A stretch of 64,000 bases of DNA from Streptomyces sp. SirexAA-E (GCF_000177195.2 NC_015953.1:682001-746000); one strand, 5' to 3'. Shown: positions 48,459 to 59,448, counted from the stretch's first letter. Notes: a model not told the origin generated them from the letters alone. Numbers and translations: made by a program.

Positions 48459-49553
48459 ATGAGCAGAGGACGAGCATGTGTGCTGGGCGCCACCGGGCAG
48501 ATCGGGCGGGCGGCGGTACGGGCCCTGGCCGAGGACGGCTGGGAGGTGACGGCCGCATCGCGCGGGGGCGGCCGCGACGCCTCGTGGGACGCGGACACCC
48601 GCTCCGTGGCGCTGGACCGTGACGCGGAGGGGGCGTTGGCGGCCGCGCTCGGCGACGGGTGCGACGTGCTGGTCGACATGGTCGCGTACGGCGGCGGGCA
48701 CGCCGCTCAGCTGGCCGGCCTGTCCGGCCGGATCGGTTCGGCGGTCGTCATATCCAGCGGCGCGGTGTACGTGGACGACGGCGGGCGCGGTTTCGACACC
48801 CAGGACGAGCCGGACGGTGCCGCGCGCTATCCGGTGCCGATCCCGGAGACCCAGCCCACCGTCGCGCCCGGCGACGCCACGTACGCGACGCGGAAGATCC
48901 AGCTGGAGCGGGGGCTGCTCGCGGCCGGCGCATCCCTGCCGGTGACGCTGCTGCGGGCGGGGGCGGTGCACGGCCCGTACTGCAGGGGCCCGCGCGAGCT
49001 GTACTTCGTCAAGCGCGCGCTCGACGGGCGCCGTCGGCGGGTGCTCGCCCACGGCGGGACGTCCCGGTTCCATCCGGTCCATGTGTCCAACCTCGCCGAG
49101 CTGATCCGGCTCGCCGCGCTGCGGCCGGGCTCACGGGTGCTCAACGCCGGGGATCCGGAGGCCCCGACGGTTGCCGAGATGGGCGCCGCCGTCGACGCGG
49201 TGCTGGGCGTGGAGACCGAGACGGTGACGGTGGACGGGCCGCCCGAGGACGGTGTCGGCCTGACCCCGTGGAGCGCCCCGCATCCGATCGTCTACGACAT
49301 GGCGGCCGCCGAGAGGGAGTTGGGCTACCGGCCGGTGACGGGGTACACCGCGTCGCTGCCGGGGACGGTCGAGTGGATAGCCTCCGAGCTCCGGGGGAGC
49401 ACATGGTCGCAGGCATTCCCCGCGATGCGGCGGAGCTACGGGGAGACCCTCTTCGACTACGCGGCGGAGGACGCCTGGCTGGAGCGGTACGACCGGCGGT
49501 GCCGGGTCAGCGGCACACCGGGCGGGAGCGGGCGGCCGGCTGGGGGGCCGTGA
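48459..49553 (+). CDS. NAD-dependent epimerase/dehydratase-family protein
   Basis: 364 residues, extended short-chain dehydrogenase fold. The N-terminal nucleotide motif is CVLGATGQIGRAA. SSGAVYVDDGG and a later YATRKIQLE supply the Ser and Tyr-xxx-Lys type residues. Substrate unknown. There is no ribosome site; a TAGCGT about 8 bases before the ATG and a TTCACC 16 bases further up suggest a leaderless promoter. Confidence 0.8.
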   Translation: MSRGRACVLGATGQIGRAAVRALAEDGWEVTAASRGGGRDASWDADTRSVALDRDAEGALAAALGDGCDVLVDMVAYGGGHAAQLAGLSGRIGSAVVISSGAVYVDDGGRGFDTQDEPDGAARYPVPIPETQPTVAPGDATYATRKIQLERGLLAAGASLPVTLLRAGAVHGPYCRGPRELYFVKRALDGRRRRVLAHGGTSRFHPVHVSNLAELIRLAALRPGSRVLNAGDPEAPTVAEMGAAVDAVLGVETETVTVDGPPEDGVGLTPWSAPHPIVYDMAAAERELGYRPVTGYTASLPGTVEWIASELRGSTWSQAFPAMRRSYGETLFDYAAEDAWLERYDRRCRVSGTPGGSGRPAGGP

Positions 49554-49581
49554 ACGCCCGCTCCCGCGGATCAGACGGTGC

Positions 49582-51159
49582 TCACGGCGTCGGCGTGGCG
49601 TGCGGGGCACACGTCACATCGCGCCGGTCGGTCCGGCCGGTGAGCAGGTAGGTGTCCACCCGCTCGTTGACGCAGGGGTTGACCAGGCCGGTCACCCCGT
49701 GCGACCCGGCGTTCTTCTCGGTGACGAGGCGGGAGCCCTTGAACCGCTTGTGCAGCTCGACGGCGCCCTCGTAGGGCGTGGCGGCGTCACGTGTGGACTG
49801 CACGATGAGCACCGGGGGCAGGCCCTTTCCGGTACGGACGTCCAGCGGGGTCCGCTGCTTGGCCGGCCAGGTCGCGCAGGGCAGGTTCATCCAGGCGTTG
49901 GCCCACGTCATGAACGGGTGGTCCCGGTGCAGCCGGGTGTTGTCGCGGTCCCACCTCTGCCAGCTGGTGGGCCACTTGGCGTCCGCGCACTCGACGGCCG
50001 TGTAGACCGCGTTGCCGTTCTCCGAGGAGGCGTTGCCCGCGGTGTCCGACAGGTCGGGGGCCGCGGCGTCGATCAGCGCCTGGGTGTCGCCGCCCCGGTA
50101 GTCGCTCCAGGTCCGGGCGATGGGAGCCCACATGGAGTCGTAGTAGGGCGCGCTCTGGAAGAAGCCGATGAGTTCGGCGGGGCCGACGACGCCACCGATC
50201 GGGTTCTTCTTGGCCGCCGCGCGCAGGGTCAGCCACGCCTTCTCGACCTTCGCGGGCGTGTCACCGATGTGGTAGGTCGCGTCGTTCTTCGCGACCCAGG
50301 CCTTCCAGTCCTCCCAGCGCGTCTGGAAGGCGACGTCCTGGTTGAGGTTCGCCTGGTACCAGATGTTGTCCTTCGCCGGGTTGACGACGCTGTCGACGAC
50401 CATGCGGCGCACGTGGGACGGGAAGAGCGTGCCGTAGACCGCGCCGAGGTAGGTGCCGTAGGAGACGCCGAGGAAGTTGAGCTTCTTCTCCCCCAGTGCG
50501 GCACGGATGACGTCGAGGTCGCGTGCGGTGTTCGGCGTCGTCATGTGCGGCAGCATGTCGCCGCTGCGTTCGGCGCAGCCCGCCGCGTACTCGGCGGCGA
50601 GCTTGCGCTGGGCGCGCTTGTCGGCCTCGCTGTCGGGGACCGGGTCGGCCTTGGGGGCCTTCACGAACTCCTGCGGGTCCACGCAGGAGATCGGGGCCGA
50701 GTGCCCGACTCCACGCGGGTCGAAGCCGACGAAGTCGTACGCCTTCGCCGTCTTCGTCCAGAGCGGGTTCTTGGTGGCGACGCGCTTGGGGAACGCCATG
50801 CCCGAACCGCCGGGGCCGCCGGGGTTGTAGACGAGCGCCCCCTGGCGCTCCTTCTTGGTGCCGGTGCTGACGTGCCGGTCGACGGCGAGCTTGATCTTCT
50901 TGCCGTCGGGCTCCGCGTAGTCGAGCGGTACGGTCACCCAGCCGCACTGGACGGGTGCGGCGATGGCCCAGTCGGCCGGGCAGTCGGCCCAGTCGATTCC
51001 GGCCTTGGCGGCTCTGGCCGCGGCGATCTGGACTCCGCGCGCCTCCCGGTCGCCGTGGTGGCGGTCGTGGGCGCTGGCGGCGGGTGCGGCTATCGCCCCC
51101 GCTATGAGCGTGCCCGCGATCAGGGTGCCGGCGGAGCCGAGCACTGCTGTGCGTCGCAA
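49582..51159 (-). CDS. Secreted alpha/beta hydrolase, S33 peptidase family (TAP-like)
   Basis: 525 residues. The TTG start at 51159 sits after GGGGGAGG and gives a clean signal peptide: LRR, a hydrophobic stretch, and a cleavage site near APAASA-HD at about residue 30. The mature protein has the nucleophile elbow GVSYGTYLG, an Asp in QSTRDAATPYEG, and His in NAGSHGV, with a TAP-like C-terminal domain. It resembles the tripeptidyl aminopeptidases / SlpD-type proteases of streptomycetes. Expected outside the cell. Confidence 0.88.
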   Translation of the reverse strand: MRRTAVLGSAGTLIAGTLIAGAIAAPAASAHDRHHGDREARGVQIAAARAAKAGIDWADCPADWAIAAPVQCGWVTVPLDYAEPDGKKIKLAVDRHVSTGTKKERQGALVYNPGGPGGSGMAFPKRVATKNPLWTKTAKAYDFVGFDPRGVGHSAPISCVDPQEFVKAPKADPVPDSEADKRAQRKLAAEYAAGCAERSGDMLPHMTTPNTARDLDVIRAALGEKKLNFLGVSYGTYLGAVYGTLFPSHVRRMVVDSVVNPAKDNIWYQANLNQDVAFQTRWEDWKAWVAKNDATYHIGDTPAKVEKAWLTLRAAAKKNPIGGVVGPAELIGFFQSAPYYDSMWAPIARTWSDYRGGDTQALIDAAAPDLSDTAGNASSENGNAVYTAVECADAKWPTSWQRWDRDNTRLHRDHPFMTWANAWMNLPCATWPAKQRTPLDVRTGKGLPPVLIVQSTRDAATPYEGAVELHKRFKGSRLVTEKNAGSHGVTGLVNPCVNERVDTYLLTGRTDRRDVTCAPHATPTP

Positions 51160-51333
51160 GATGAAACCTCCCCCTGTGTGAGGTGCCGCTCGTGGCGGCG
51201 CCGTTGTTCGTGCGTCAGCGGATCCTTTCGTCTGTGGGGTTCCTGAGAACAGGGCGTACGTGTGTTTCTTTACCGAACCAATAACCGGTGCATCCGGTCC
51301 CGCTGAGCGAACTCCCGCCCCGCACACGTGCGG

Positions 51334-52094
51334 TCACCTGGGCGACAGCCGTTCCAGCGCCTCGTCCAGCAGCCCCCGCAGCAGCCGTGCGTCGGGCGCG
51401 AGCGCGGTCACCAGGACTCCGGGCCCGGTCAGCGGGGTGAGTACGGCGGTGGGACCGAGCGACGTCGGCGGGACCGGTTCCTCCTCGTACGCGGGGTCGA
51501 CGACCAGCAACTGGCCGACGGCCCGGTGGCCGCCGAGGACGGCCGGGCCGTCCCAGCCGCCGGATGCGCCGGGTCCGTAGGCCAGCTGCTGGTCCAGCAG
51601 CGGCCGTCCGGCCCGGTGGACGGTCAGCCGGGTGGTGAGGGTTCCGGTGGGCTCGCCGTGCCGGCCGAGGACCTGTTCCTCGCGCAGGACCAGGCGGGCC
51701 GTGGGAGCCAGTTCGGCCCGTGTGGTCATGGTGAGTGCGCTCCGGTGGGCGCAGACGAGCTGTTCCGGGAGCCAGCGGACCTCCGCCCCCGGGCCCGCCT
51801 CGATGCGGATGTCGTACGAGGCGGGGCCCGCGTCCTGCGCGGCGCCGGGCAGGGCGACGGTGGCCGCCGCGGAGTCCACCGTCAGCCGCGCCCCCGCCTC
51901 GGCGCGCACCTCTACGGCCAGCCGGTCGCCGCCGAGCGGCGCGCTCATCGCGCCGACCACGGTGACCCTGGCCCGTCCCGCCGCGGCCGACCGGGTGCGG
52001 CGCAGGGCGAGCGGGCCGTCGCTCTCCAGGACGGGGAGCGCGGTGGAGCCGCACCCGTCTGGGGCTGCGGTGATCCGGGCGGTGGCCTGGACGC

Positions 52095-52098
<4 letters not shown>
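51334..52098 (-). CDS. ureD: Urease accessory protein UreD
   Basis: 254 residues, beta-rich UreD/UreH family. Typical features include [19 protein letters not shown] and [16 protein letters not shown]. It forms the chaperone complex with UreF and UreG that delivers nickel to apo-urease. Its start overlaps the ureG stop by four bases; it is the last gene of the operon. Confidence 0.9.
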
Positions 52099-52772
<674 letters not shown>

Positions 52773-52801
52773 GGGTACGGCTCCAGGGTGGTCGAAGGGG
52801 G

Positions 52802-53467
52802 TCAGGACGCGAACAGGCGTACCGGCCAGGCGGCGTGGGCCTCGGCGGTGATGTCGAGCAGCGGTGCGGAGGCGGCGGGCAGCGCGCCGATGCCCTCACG
52901 GGCGGCAGCGGCGGCCTGTGCGGCGACCCGGTCGAGCGCGGGTGTCAGTCGGGCGAGGACGGCGGTGGCCTCGAAGGGGTCCAGGGAGAGCAGCCGGACG
53001 ACCGCGGTGGCCGGCCCGCTGACCGTCTCGTACGCGACGCAGTGGGCGGCGTCCTCGGGTCCGAGGCCGGCCGCACGGGCGGTGAGGCCGAGGACCACCG
53101 GCTGGTGGGCTCCGCGTGGCCTGGCCGCGGCGAGGGCGGCCAGTTCGGCGCTGGGCCAGGTGGCCCGGGCGGCCCGCATCAGCTGGCGGCCCAGCTTGCG
53201 GGCGACGGCCCTGAGTGCCGGTGAGGGGGTCCGGGCGTCGGCCGCCTCGTCGAGGGCGAGCGGGTCGAGGCCGTGGGCGGCGGCCGCGGCGAGTGCGGCC
53301 GAGGTGAGTCCGGTGGTGTGGAGGCGCCCGAGGCAGTAGTCGGCCAGGTCCTGGGCGTCGCGGATGCGTCCCGCCGCGACGGCGGGTTCGGCCCCGCCGG
53401 AGTGGGCGTGGCCACCGGCGGGGAACCGGCCGTCGGCGAGGACGAGGAGTGCGGCTCGTGTCGTCAT
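52802..53467 (-). CDS. ureF: Urease accessory protein UreF
   Basis: 221 residues, helical UreF family. [17 protein letters not shown] at the start is the family hallmark. The C-terminus has the usual run of Ala-rich helices. It bridges UreD and UreG. 15 bases after ureC. Confidence 0.92.
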   Translation of the reverse strand: MTTRAALLVLADGRFPAGGHAHSGGAEPAVAAGRIRDAQDLADYCLGRLHTTGLTSAALAAAAAHGLDPLALDEAADARTPSPALRAVARKLGRQLMRAARATWPSAELAALAAARPRGAHQPVVLGLTARAAGLGPEDAAHCVAYETVSGPATAVVRLLSLDPFEATAVLARLTPALDRVAAQAAAAAREGIGALPAASAPLLDITAEAHAAWPVRLFAS

Positions 53468-53482
53468 GGGAGCTGACGGCCC

Positions 53483-55204
53483 TCAGAAGAGGAAATAGCG
53501 CTGGGCCATGGGGAGTTCGGCGGCGGGCGCGGGCTCGACCGGCTCTCCGTCGATGGTGACCGCGAAGCTGTCGGGGTCGACCTCGACCCTGGGCAGGGCG
53601 TCGTTCTCCCGCATGTCCGCCTTGGTGACGCCCCGGGTGCTGGTGATCGGCACGAACTCCTTCTCCAGCCCGAGGCGCTCGGCCAGCCCGTCCTCGACGG
53701 CCGCGGCCGAGACGAAGGTGACGGAGTTGGCGGCGGGGGCCCGGCCCATCGCGCCGAACATGGGGCGTGGCATGACGGGCTGCGGGGTGGGGATCGAGGC
53801 GTTGGCGTCCCCCATCTGCGCGTAGGCGATCTGGCCGCCCTTGATCACCGTCTGCGGTTTGACGCCGAAGAAGGCGGGTTCCCACAGCACCAGGTCGGCG
53901 AGCTTGCCCGTCTCGACCGAGCCGATCTCGCGGTCCAGCCCTTGGGCGACCGCGGGGTTGATGGTGTATTTGGCGATATAGCGACGTGCCCGGTGGTTGT
54001 CGGCGCGGCCGTCGCCCGGCAGGGCCCCCCGGCGCCGCTTCATGACGTGGGCGGTCTGCCAGGTGCGCAGGATCACCTCGCCGACGCGTCCCATCGCCTG
54101 GGAGTCGGAGGAGATGATCGAGATGGCGCCGAGGTCGTGGAGGATGTCCTCGGCCGCGATGGTCGAGGGCCTGATCCGCGACTCGGCGAACGCGAGGTCC
54201 TCCGGGACGGCGGGGTTGAGGTGGTGGCAGACCATCAGCATGTCGAGGTGTTCCTCGATGGTGTTGACGGTGTGCGGCCGGGTCGGGTTGGTGGAGCTGG
54301 GCAGGACGTTGGGCTCCGAGACGACGCTGATGATGTCGGGGGCGTGCCCTCCGCCGGCACCCTCGGTGTGGTACGCGTGGATGGAGCGGCCGGCGATCGC
54401 GGCCAGTGTGTCGGCGACGAATCCGGCCTCGTTGAGCGTGTCGGTGTGGATGGCGAGCTGGGCGCCGGTCTCCTCGCAGACGCCCAGGCACGCGTCGATC
54501 ACGGCCGGGGTGGCGCCCCAGTCCTCGTGGATCTTGAATCCCAGCGCGCCGGCCCGTAGTTGGGAGTGCATGGCCTCGCGGGACGTCGTGTTGCCCTTGC
54601 CCAGCAGCCCGATGTTGACCGGGCTGTTCTCCAGCGCACGGAACATCCGGGCGAGATGCCAGGGGCCTGGGGTGATGGTGGTGGCCTTGGTCCCTTCGGA
54701 AGGTCCGGTGCCGCCGCCGACGAGGGTGGTGATGCCCGAGGAGAGGGCCTGGTCGACCAGGGTCGGCGAGATGAAGTGGACGTGGGCGTCGATGGCGCCG
54801 GCGGTGACGAACTTGCCGTTGCCCGCGATGATCTCGGTCTCCGGGCCGATGACCAGGTCGGGGTGGACCCCGTCCATCGTGTCCGGGTTGCCCGCCTTGC
54901 CGATGCCGGTGATCCGGCCGTCGCGTATCCCGATGTCCGCCTTGACGACGCCCCAGTGGTCGAGGACGACGGCACCGGTGATCACGGTGTCGGGCGCGCC
55001 TTCCGCACGGGTGGTCCGCGCCTGGCCCATGGATTCGCGGATCACCTTGCCGCCGCCGAACACGGCTTCGTCACCGGCCCGGCCGGGTCCGCCCGAGCGG
55101 TCCTCCTCGATCTCGACGACCAGGTCGGTGTCGGCGAGGCGTATGCGGTCCCCCGTGGTCGGCCCGAACAGGTCGGCGTAGACGGGGCGGCTGAGTTCAG
55201 GCAT
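53483..55204 (-). CDS. ureC: Urease alpha subunit
   Basis: 573 residues, normal length. The nickel centre is fully present: HVHF for two His, the carbamylated Lys in GFKIHEDWG near residue 223, [12 protein letters not shown], the catalytic His in MVCHHLN near residue 326, and SDSQAMGR. It hydrolyses urea to ammonia and carbamate. The ATG at 55204 overlaps the end of ureB by eight bases, so the subunits are co-translated. Confidence 0.97.
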   Translation of the reverse strand: MPELSRPVYADLFGPTTGDRIRLADTDLVVEIEEDRSGGPGRAGDEAVFGGGKVIRESMGQARTTRAEGAPDTVITGAVVLDHWGVVKADIGIRDGRITGIGKAGNPDTMDGVHPDLVIGPETEIIAGNGKFVTAGAIDAHVHFISPTLVDQALSSGITTLVGGGTGPSEGTKATTITPGPWHLARMFRALENSPVNIGLLGKGNTTSREAMHSQLRAGALGFKIHEDWGATPAVIDACLGVCEETGAQLAIHTDTLNEAGFVADTLAAIAGRSIHAYHTEGAGGGHAPDIISVVSEPNVLPSSTNPTRPHTVNTIEEHLDMLMVCHHLNPAVPEDLAFAESRIRPSTIAAEDILHDLGAISIISSDSQAMGRVGEVILRTWQTAHVMKRRRGALPGDGRADNHRARRYIAKYTINPAVAQGLDREIGSVETGKLADLVLWEPAFFGVKPQTVIKGGQIAYAQMGDANASIPTPQPVMPRPMFGAMGRAPAANSVTFVSAAAVEDGLAERLGLEKEFVPITSTRGVTKADMRENDALPRVEVDPDSFAVTIDGEPVEPAPAAELPMAQRYFLF

Positions 55205-55508
55205 CGAGGGGTCCTCCGGTTTCGCCGCGCAGTCCGGGGACGTGGCGCAGACCCGCGAGCGGGACGAGCTCGACGTCGACCGGGATGCCGGGCTCGAAGC
55301 GGACGGCGGTTCCCGCCGCGATGTGCAGCCGCAGCCCGTGGGCGGCACGGCGGTCGAAGTCCAGGCCGGGGTTGGCCTCGGCGAAGTGGTAGTGCGAGCC
55401 GACCTGCACGGGCCGGTCGGCGGCGTTGAGGACGGTGAGCCGGGTGACGGGGCGTCCTTCGTTGAGCGGCACCGGGGTGTCGGCGTACAGGATCTCTCCG
55501 GGGGTCAT
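55197..55508 (-). CDS. ureB: Urease beta subunit
   Basis: 103 residues. MTPGEILY at the start and [18 protein letters not shown] in the centre are diagnostic. Structural subunit of urease. 14 bases after ureA and overlapping ureC. Confidence 0.96.
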   Translation of the reverse strand: MTPGEILYADTPVPLNEGRPVTRLTVLNAADRPVQVGSHYHFAEANPGLDFDRRAAHGLRLHIAAGTAVRFEPGIPVDVELVPLAGLRHVPGLRGETGGPLDA

Positions 55509-55522
55509 CGCTCGCTCCCCCG

Positions 55523-55825
<303 letters not shown>

Positions 55826-55887
55826 GCTTCCACCCTCTTCGTCTTCCGCCCGGTACCGGCCCCGGGCGCAGCGGGACCTTATCCGCC

Positions 55888-55904
55888 TTCAACACCTTGT
55901 TGAA
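55888..55904. promoter_or_regulatory. Palindrome in the ureA promoter region
   Basis: TTCAACA-CCT-TGTTGAA, 7-base perfect arms, 63 bases upstream of ureA. The spacing suits an operator. No known regulator was matched with confidence; a clear GlnR tandem site was not seen. Confidence 0.45.
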
Positions 55905-55964
55905 CAGCGAAGAGGGGCCCCGCGGCCAGGTATTGCACGTTAGGGCGGAAGTTTTTCCGGCGCG

Positions 55965-56585
55965 TTAACTGATCCTTTGCGGATCGATGGACATCAGGCC
56001 CCGCAGCCCGTTCTCCAGCGCCTCAGGCTCGACCCCGCCGAACAGCGCCTCCTGGGCGATGAATCCCTGCGCGGTGGCGATCATCGTCCGGGCCACGTCG
56101 TCGGCGGGGACGTCGGCGCGCAGGAGCCCCGCCGTCCGGTAGGCCTCCACCAGCTGCGCCCAACCGGCCCGCATGCCCCCGTACCCCTCGCCGAGCGTCT
56201 TCGCCAGACGCTCGTTGCGCATCGACTCGGCCCACACCTGGACGATCAGCGCGGCGCAGGTGCGCCGCTCCAGTCCGTACACCTGACCGGTGAACACCCC
56301 GCGCACCACCCGGCCGAGCAGCACGTCGGGGGTGGGCGGGGGGCTGATCTCCGCCGCCTCGGAGAAGGCGTGCCGGATGTACTGGAAGGCCTCGTCGGCG
56401 ATGGCCGCGATCAGGTCGTCCTTGCCGGCGAAGTAGCGGTAGACGGCCCCCGCCGACAGTCCGACCTCCTTCAGCACGTCCTGCATCGAGGTGCCGTGGA
56501 AGCCGTTGCGGGCGAAGCATCGCGCGGCACCCGTGAGGATCTGCCGGCGGCGGGCGTCGAGGTGCTCCTGGGATACGCGTGCCAT
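55965..56585 (-). CDS. TetR family transcriptional regulator
   Basis: 206 residues. Helix-turn-helix with SMQDVLKEVGLSAGAVYRYF near residues 33-52. The ATG at 56585 begins MARVSQEH. The ligand domain is unassigned. It is divergent from a membrane protein gene, and two 20-base direct repeats lie between them, so it most likely represses that gene and itself. Confidence 0.88.
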   Translation of the reverse strand: MARVSQEHLDARRRQILTGAARCFARNGFHGTSMQDVLKEVGLSAGAVYRYFAGKDDLIAAIADEAFQYIRHAFSEAAEISPPPTPDVLLGRVVRGVFTGQVYGLERRTCAALIVQVWAESMRNERLAKTLGEGYGGMRAGWAQLVEAYRTAGLLRADVPADDVARTMIATAQGFIAQEALFGGVEPEALENGLRGLMSIDPQRIS

Positions 56586-56594
56586 ACGAGAATC

Positions 56595-56614
56595 GTAAAA
56601 CGAACATTCCTTCT
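56595..56614. promoter_or_regulatory. Operator-like direct repeat, copy 1
   Basis: GTAAAACGAACATTCCTTCT, 10 bases upstream of the TetR gene. 18 of 20 bases match copy 2 at 56651-56670. A partly palindromic AACGAA-type core fits a TetR-family operator. Confidence 0.6.
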
Positions 56615-56650
56615 TGACAACCGGAGCCCCGACGGCCGACAGTGAGCGAG

Positions 56651-56670
56651 GTAAAACGAACGATCCTTCT
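56651..56670. promoter_or_regulatory. Operator-like direct repeat, copy 2
   Basis: GTAAAACGAACGATCCTTCT, 46 bases upstream of the membrane protein gene. The core AACGAACGATCCTT matches its own reverse complement at 10 of 14 positions. Confidence 0.6.
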
Positions 56671-56715
56671 CTTTGCACCTCTTCTTGAACCTCTCCTTGA
56701 ATCGAGGCATCCGTC

Positions 56716-57726
56716 ATGCCTGCTGCACCCAACCGCCGTGCGGTGGCGGTCGTCCTGCTCGTCCCCCTGCTGGTCACCCTCTCGCTCTGGGCCTTCGCGT
56801 GGCCGGCTGCCAGGATCGCGCCCCGCGATCTCCCGGTGGGCGTCGCCGGCTCCGCCCCGGCGGCGGACCAGCTCCAGAAGCGGTTCGAGGAGCGCGACGG
56901 CGCCTTCGAGGTCCACCGCTACGAGGACGCGGCCGCCGCGCGCGCCGCGATCCGGGACCGGGCCGTATACGGCGCCCTGGTGGTCACACCGAAGGGACCG
57001 GAACTGCTCACCGCGTCCGCGGCGAGCCCGGTCGTGTCCCAGCTGCTGACCGCGGCGGCGGCCGAGGCGGCCCCGCCCGGCACCCAGGTGCCGGTCACGG
57101 ACGTCGTCGCGGCACCGGACGCGGACCCGCGCGGCAGCGCGCTCGGGGCGAGCATCCTGCCGCTGGCCCTCGCGGGTGTCGCCGCGGGGGCGATCGTCAC
57201 CCTCCTGGGACTGCGTGGCGTCCGGGCGGCCCTGACTCTGACCGGCGCCTCGGTACTGGTGGGGGTCGTCGCCGCGGCGATCGCCCACAGCTGGCTGGGC
57301 GTCCTCGCGGGCGACTGGTGGACCGAGGCGGGCGCCGTCGGGCTCACGGTGCTGGCGATCGGCGCGGCCGTCGCCGGTCTCGCGGCCCTGCTGGGGACGC
57401 GGGGCATCGGACTGGGCGCCGTGCTCATCGTGCTGCTGGGCAATTCGTTCTCCGGCGTCACCAGCGCGCCCGAACTGCTGCCCGAACCGGTGGGCGCGAT
57501 CGGCCAGTGGCTGCCGCCGGGGGCGGGCGGTTCGCTCCTCCGGTCGGTCGCCTTCTTCGAAGGGAACGCGGCGGGAGGCTCCGTGCTGACCCTGGCCCTC
57601 TGGGCGCTGCTGGGGCTGACCGCGGTGGTGCTCGGTGGCGGCCGGAAGCGGCCCGACACGACCGCCACCGACCCGGAGACCGCCGACTCCCCCGTCCGCG
57701 AGCCCGAGGCCGCGCGCGTGGGCTGA
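56716..57726 (+). CDS. YhgE/Pip-like (DUF3533/ABC-2-type) membrane protein
   Basis: 336 residues. One N-terminal helix (about 8-28) is followed by an extracytoplasmic domain to about residue 140 and then five or six helices, the shape of YhgE/Pip or ABC-2-type permeases. The late [15 protein letters not shown] and [15 protein letters not shown] segments are typical of this group. No ATPase gene is near. Probably an export or cell-envelope function controlled by the divergent TetR protein. Confidence 0.7.
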   Translation: MPAAPNRRAVAVVLLVPLLVTLSLWAFAWPAARIAPRDLPVGVAGSAPAADQLQKRFEERDGAFEVHRYEDAAAARAAIRDRAVYGALVVTPKGPELLTASAASPVVSQLLTAAAAEAAPPGTQVPVTDVVAAPDADPRGSALGASILPLALAGVAAGAIVTLLGLRGVRAALTLTGASVLVGVVAAAIAHSWLGVLAGDWWTEAGAVGLTVLAIGAAVAGLAALLGTRGIGLGAVLIVLLGNSFSGVTSAPELLPEPVGAIGQWLPPGAGGSLLRSVAFFEGNAAGGSVLTLALWALLGLTAVVLGGGRKRPDTTATDPETADSPVREPEAARVG

Positions 57727-57750
57727 GCAGCCCCCGTCGGCACACCCCTG

Positions 57751-57793
57751 GAAGCCGTGCTTTCCGCCCTCACGGGCCGGACCGCACGGCTTC
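57751..57793 (+). terminator. Hairpin terminator of the membrane protein gene
   Basis: GAAGCCGTGC (57751-57760) and GCACGGCTTC (57784-57793), perfect 10-base arms with a 23-base spacer. Confidence 0.5.
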
Positions 57794-57860
57794 CGCCGTG
57801 GCGCCGCCCGCCCCACCGCCGCCCGACCGCCGCACGACGGCCGGAGACGTCAGCGGGGGG

Positions 57861-58130
57861 TCAGCCCTCTCGGTCGCGCCCGCCCCGGTGCCCGGCCGAG
57901 GTCCCGAAGCGCAGCCGTACGCCCGGAGCGGACGCCACACGACCCAGCGAGGAGACCGGGCCGATCACCTGCTCCTGCGCCGCCTCTTCCTCCGCGGCTT
58001 CCAGCCTTCCCAGGTCAGCGGCGGAGATCAGAGCCACCAGGGGCTTTCCGTGACGGGTCACGACGACGCGTTCACCGGCGTAGACGACACGGTTGATCAG
58101 TTCGGCGAGCGACCTGATCGCCCCGTTCAT
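57861..58130 (-). pseudogene. Truncated Phd/YefM-type antitoxin gene
   Basis: The reading frame of 89 codons contains [20 protein letters not shown] and [14 protein letters not shown], the core of Phd/YefM antitoxins. The normal N-terminal DNA-binding part before SLAELINR is missing. The apparent start codon lies in sequence that, on the other strand, reads as clpP. No toxin gene is adjacent. It is probably a remnant created when the region was rearranged, though a short protein could still be made. Confidence 0.6.
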
Positions 58131-58591
58131 CTACCTGGAGCACGCCGAGCCGGAGGCCGGCCCGTCTCCCTGTACATCAACTCCCCCGGCGGCTCGTTCG
58201 ACGCGATGACGGCGGTCTACGACACCGTGCGCTTCCTCAGCTGCGACCTGGAGACCTTCCGCCTCGGCCAGGCGGGCTCCGGCGCCGCCGTCCGCTCGCG
58301 GCCGGCGCGCCGCGGCGGCGACATGCCCTGCCCGGCGCCCGGGTAGTCATCCAGCAGCCCTCACTGGACGAGCCGGTGCGAGGAAAGACTTCCGATCTCG
58401 AGACCCGGGCACGCGAGTTGACGCACATGCGCGAGACGTTCACCGCGATGCCGGCCAGGCACACGGGACGTCCGGCGCAGGATGTCGACGCCGACCTCGA
58501 ACGGGACACCGTCCTCGACGCCCAAGCCGCGCAGGCGTACGGGCTGATCGACCACGTCATCGAGAACCGCACGCCGCACCCCGCGAGGTGA
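58108..58591 (+). pseudogene. ClpP protease pseudogene (two frameshifts, 5' end lost)
   Basis: Three segments in three frames together spell a ClpP-like protein: [18 protein letters not shown] (58108 to about 58158), then [20 protein letters not shown] through GQAGSGAAV with the active-site Ser (to about 58295), then [20 protein letters not shown] and ARHTGRPAQDVDADLERDT ending YGLIDHVIENR (to the TGA at 58589). Frameshifts fall near 58158 and 58293. The first 30 or so residues of a normal ClpP are absent, replaced by the phd fragment in the opposite direction. Non-functional as read. Confidence 0.82.
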
Positions 58592-58598
58592 ATCGCCG

Positions 58599-58907
58599 AT
58601 GCTCTCCCCCCAGCTCCCGCCACTTCCCGCACTGACCCGCGCCGAGGCCGAGTTCATCGACTGCTATCTGGAAGTCCTCGACCAGGTGGGCCGGATCAAC
58701 CCGGCCCACGGCGGTGACACCTACGGCGCCCTGCGCGCCGCCCAGGCACTTGCCTCCCGGGCCACCGCGCTGCGCGACGCTCTTGCGCTGATGCACGACC
58801 GGGGCGAGAGCCGGCTCCACGCGGGCACGCTGACCCGCACGCTGCGGCTGCTGGACGGGGAACGACGGGCCGGCCGGAGCGCCCTTCCCCCGGCGTCCGG
58901 GAGTTGA
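58599..58907 (+). CDS. Small hypothetical protein downstream of the clpP remnant
   Basis: 102 residues with no recognised domain. Predicted mostly helical: LTRAEAEFIDCYLEVLDQVG, then a YGALRAAQALASRATALRDA helix. ATG at 58599 is eight bases after the clpP pseudogene stop, with GAGGTG upstream, so it may once have been coupled to clpP. Codon bias looks normal, so it could be intact even though its neighbour is dead. Confidence 0.5.
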   Translation: MLSPQLPPLPALTRAEAEFIDCYLEVLDQVGRINPAHGGDTYGALRAAQALASRATALRDALALMHDRGESRLHAGTLTRTLRLLDGERRAGRSALPPASGS

Positions 58908-59298
58908 CCGGCATCCCCGCCCGACTCCCCCACCGCGCCGGTGTTTCGACCCGGTTTCACGACACGCCCAACGGCGGGATCGGTTTTCCTCGCTCGTTCG
59001 GCGTAGGCCGCCCCCCGTGCGAGCGACAGGTCAACTTGCGCAACGGGGGCGGACACTGAGCGGAATCTGTTGTTCCGTCGCTGGTTGAGGGCTGGTCGGC
59101 GCCCGCCACGAGGGCGCCGCGCCCGCTCCGGCCACCTGAACGGATCAGTCGTGACCACTCTCACATCACGCCTTTTCAGCTCGGAAATCCGGCGGTCCGT
59201 GCGTAAAGATCCCTGGGACGACAAGCCCCCGCCACCGCGGCGGGGCGGTCCGGGCGGACGCCGAGTCCTGCCGCCGCCCGGATGACTGGTCGACACAA
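58908..59298. other. Non-coding stretch upstream of the riboswitch
   Basis: About 390 bases with no convincing open frame. It holds several GC-rich short inverted repeats and presumably the promoter for the riboswitch-led transcript. Nothing more could be recognised. Confidence 0.5.
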
Positions 59299-59439
59299 GT
59301 GGATCGGCAGGAGTGGAGGACCCGAGCACATCGGGCCGACCGGACTTCCGGTCAGCCCTTGGGGTGAAGCCGCCGTGTGCGGCCGGGCAACTTCGCCAGC
59401 CCGAACCCGACAGGTCATCCTTCACAGGCGGCTGACGAA
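59299..59439 (+). ncRNA. c-di-AMP riboswitch (ydaO/yuaA type)
   Basis: The conserved blocks of actinobacterial ydaO elements occur in order: GGAGGACCCGAGCA (near 59315), CTTGGGGTGAAGCCG (near 59359), and GCCCGAACCCGACAGG with a late CAGGCGGC (59399-59432). It lies directly before an NlpC/P60 cell-wall hydrolase gene, the usual target in streptomycetes, where c-di-AMP binding turns expression off. Boundaries are approximate. Confidence 0.85.
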
Positions 59440-59448
59440 GGGTTGCGC

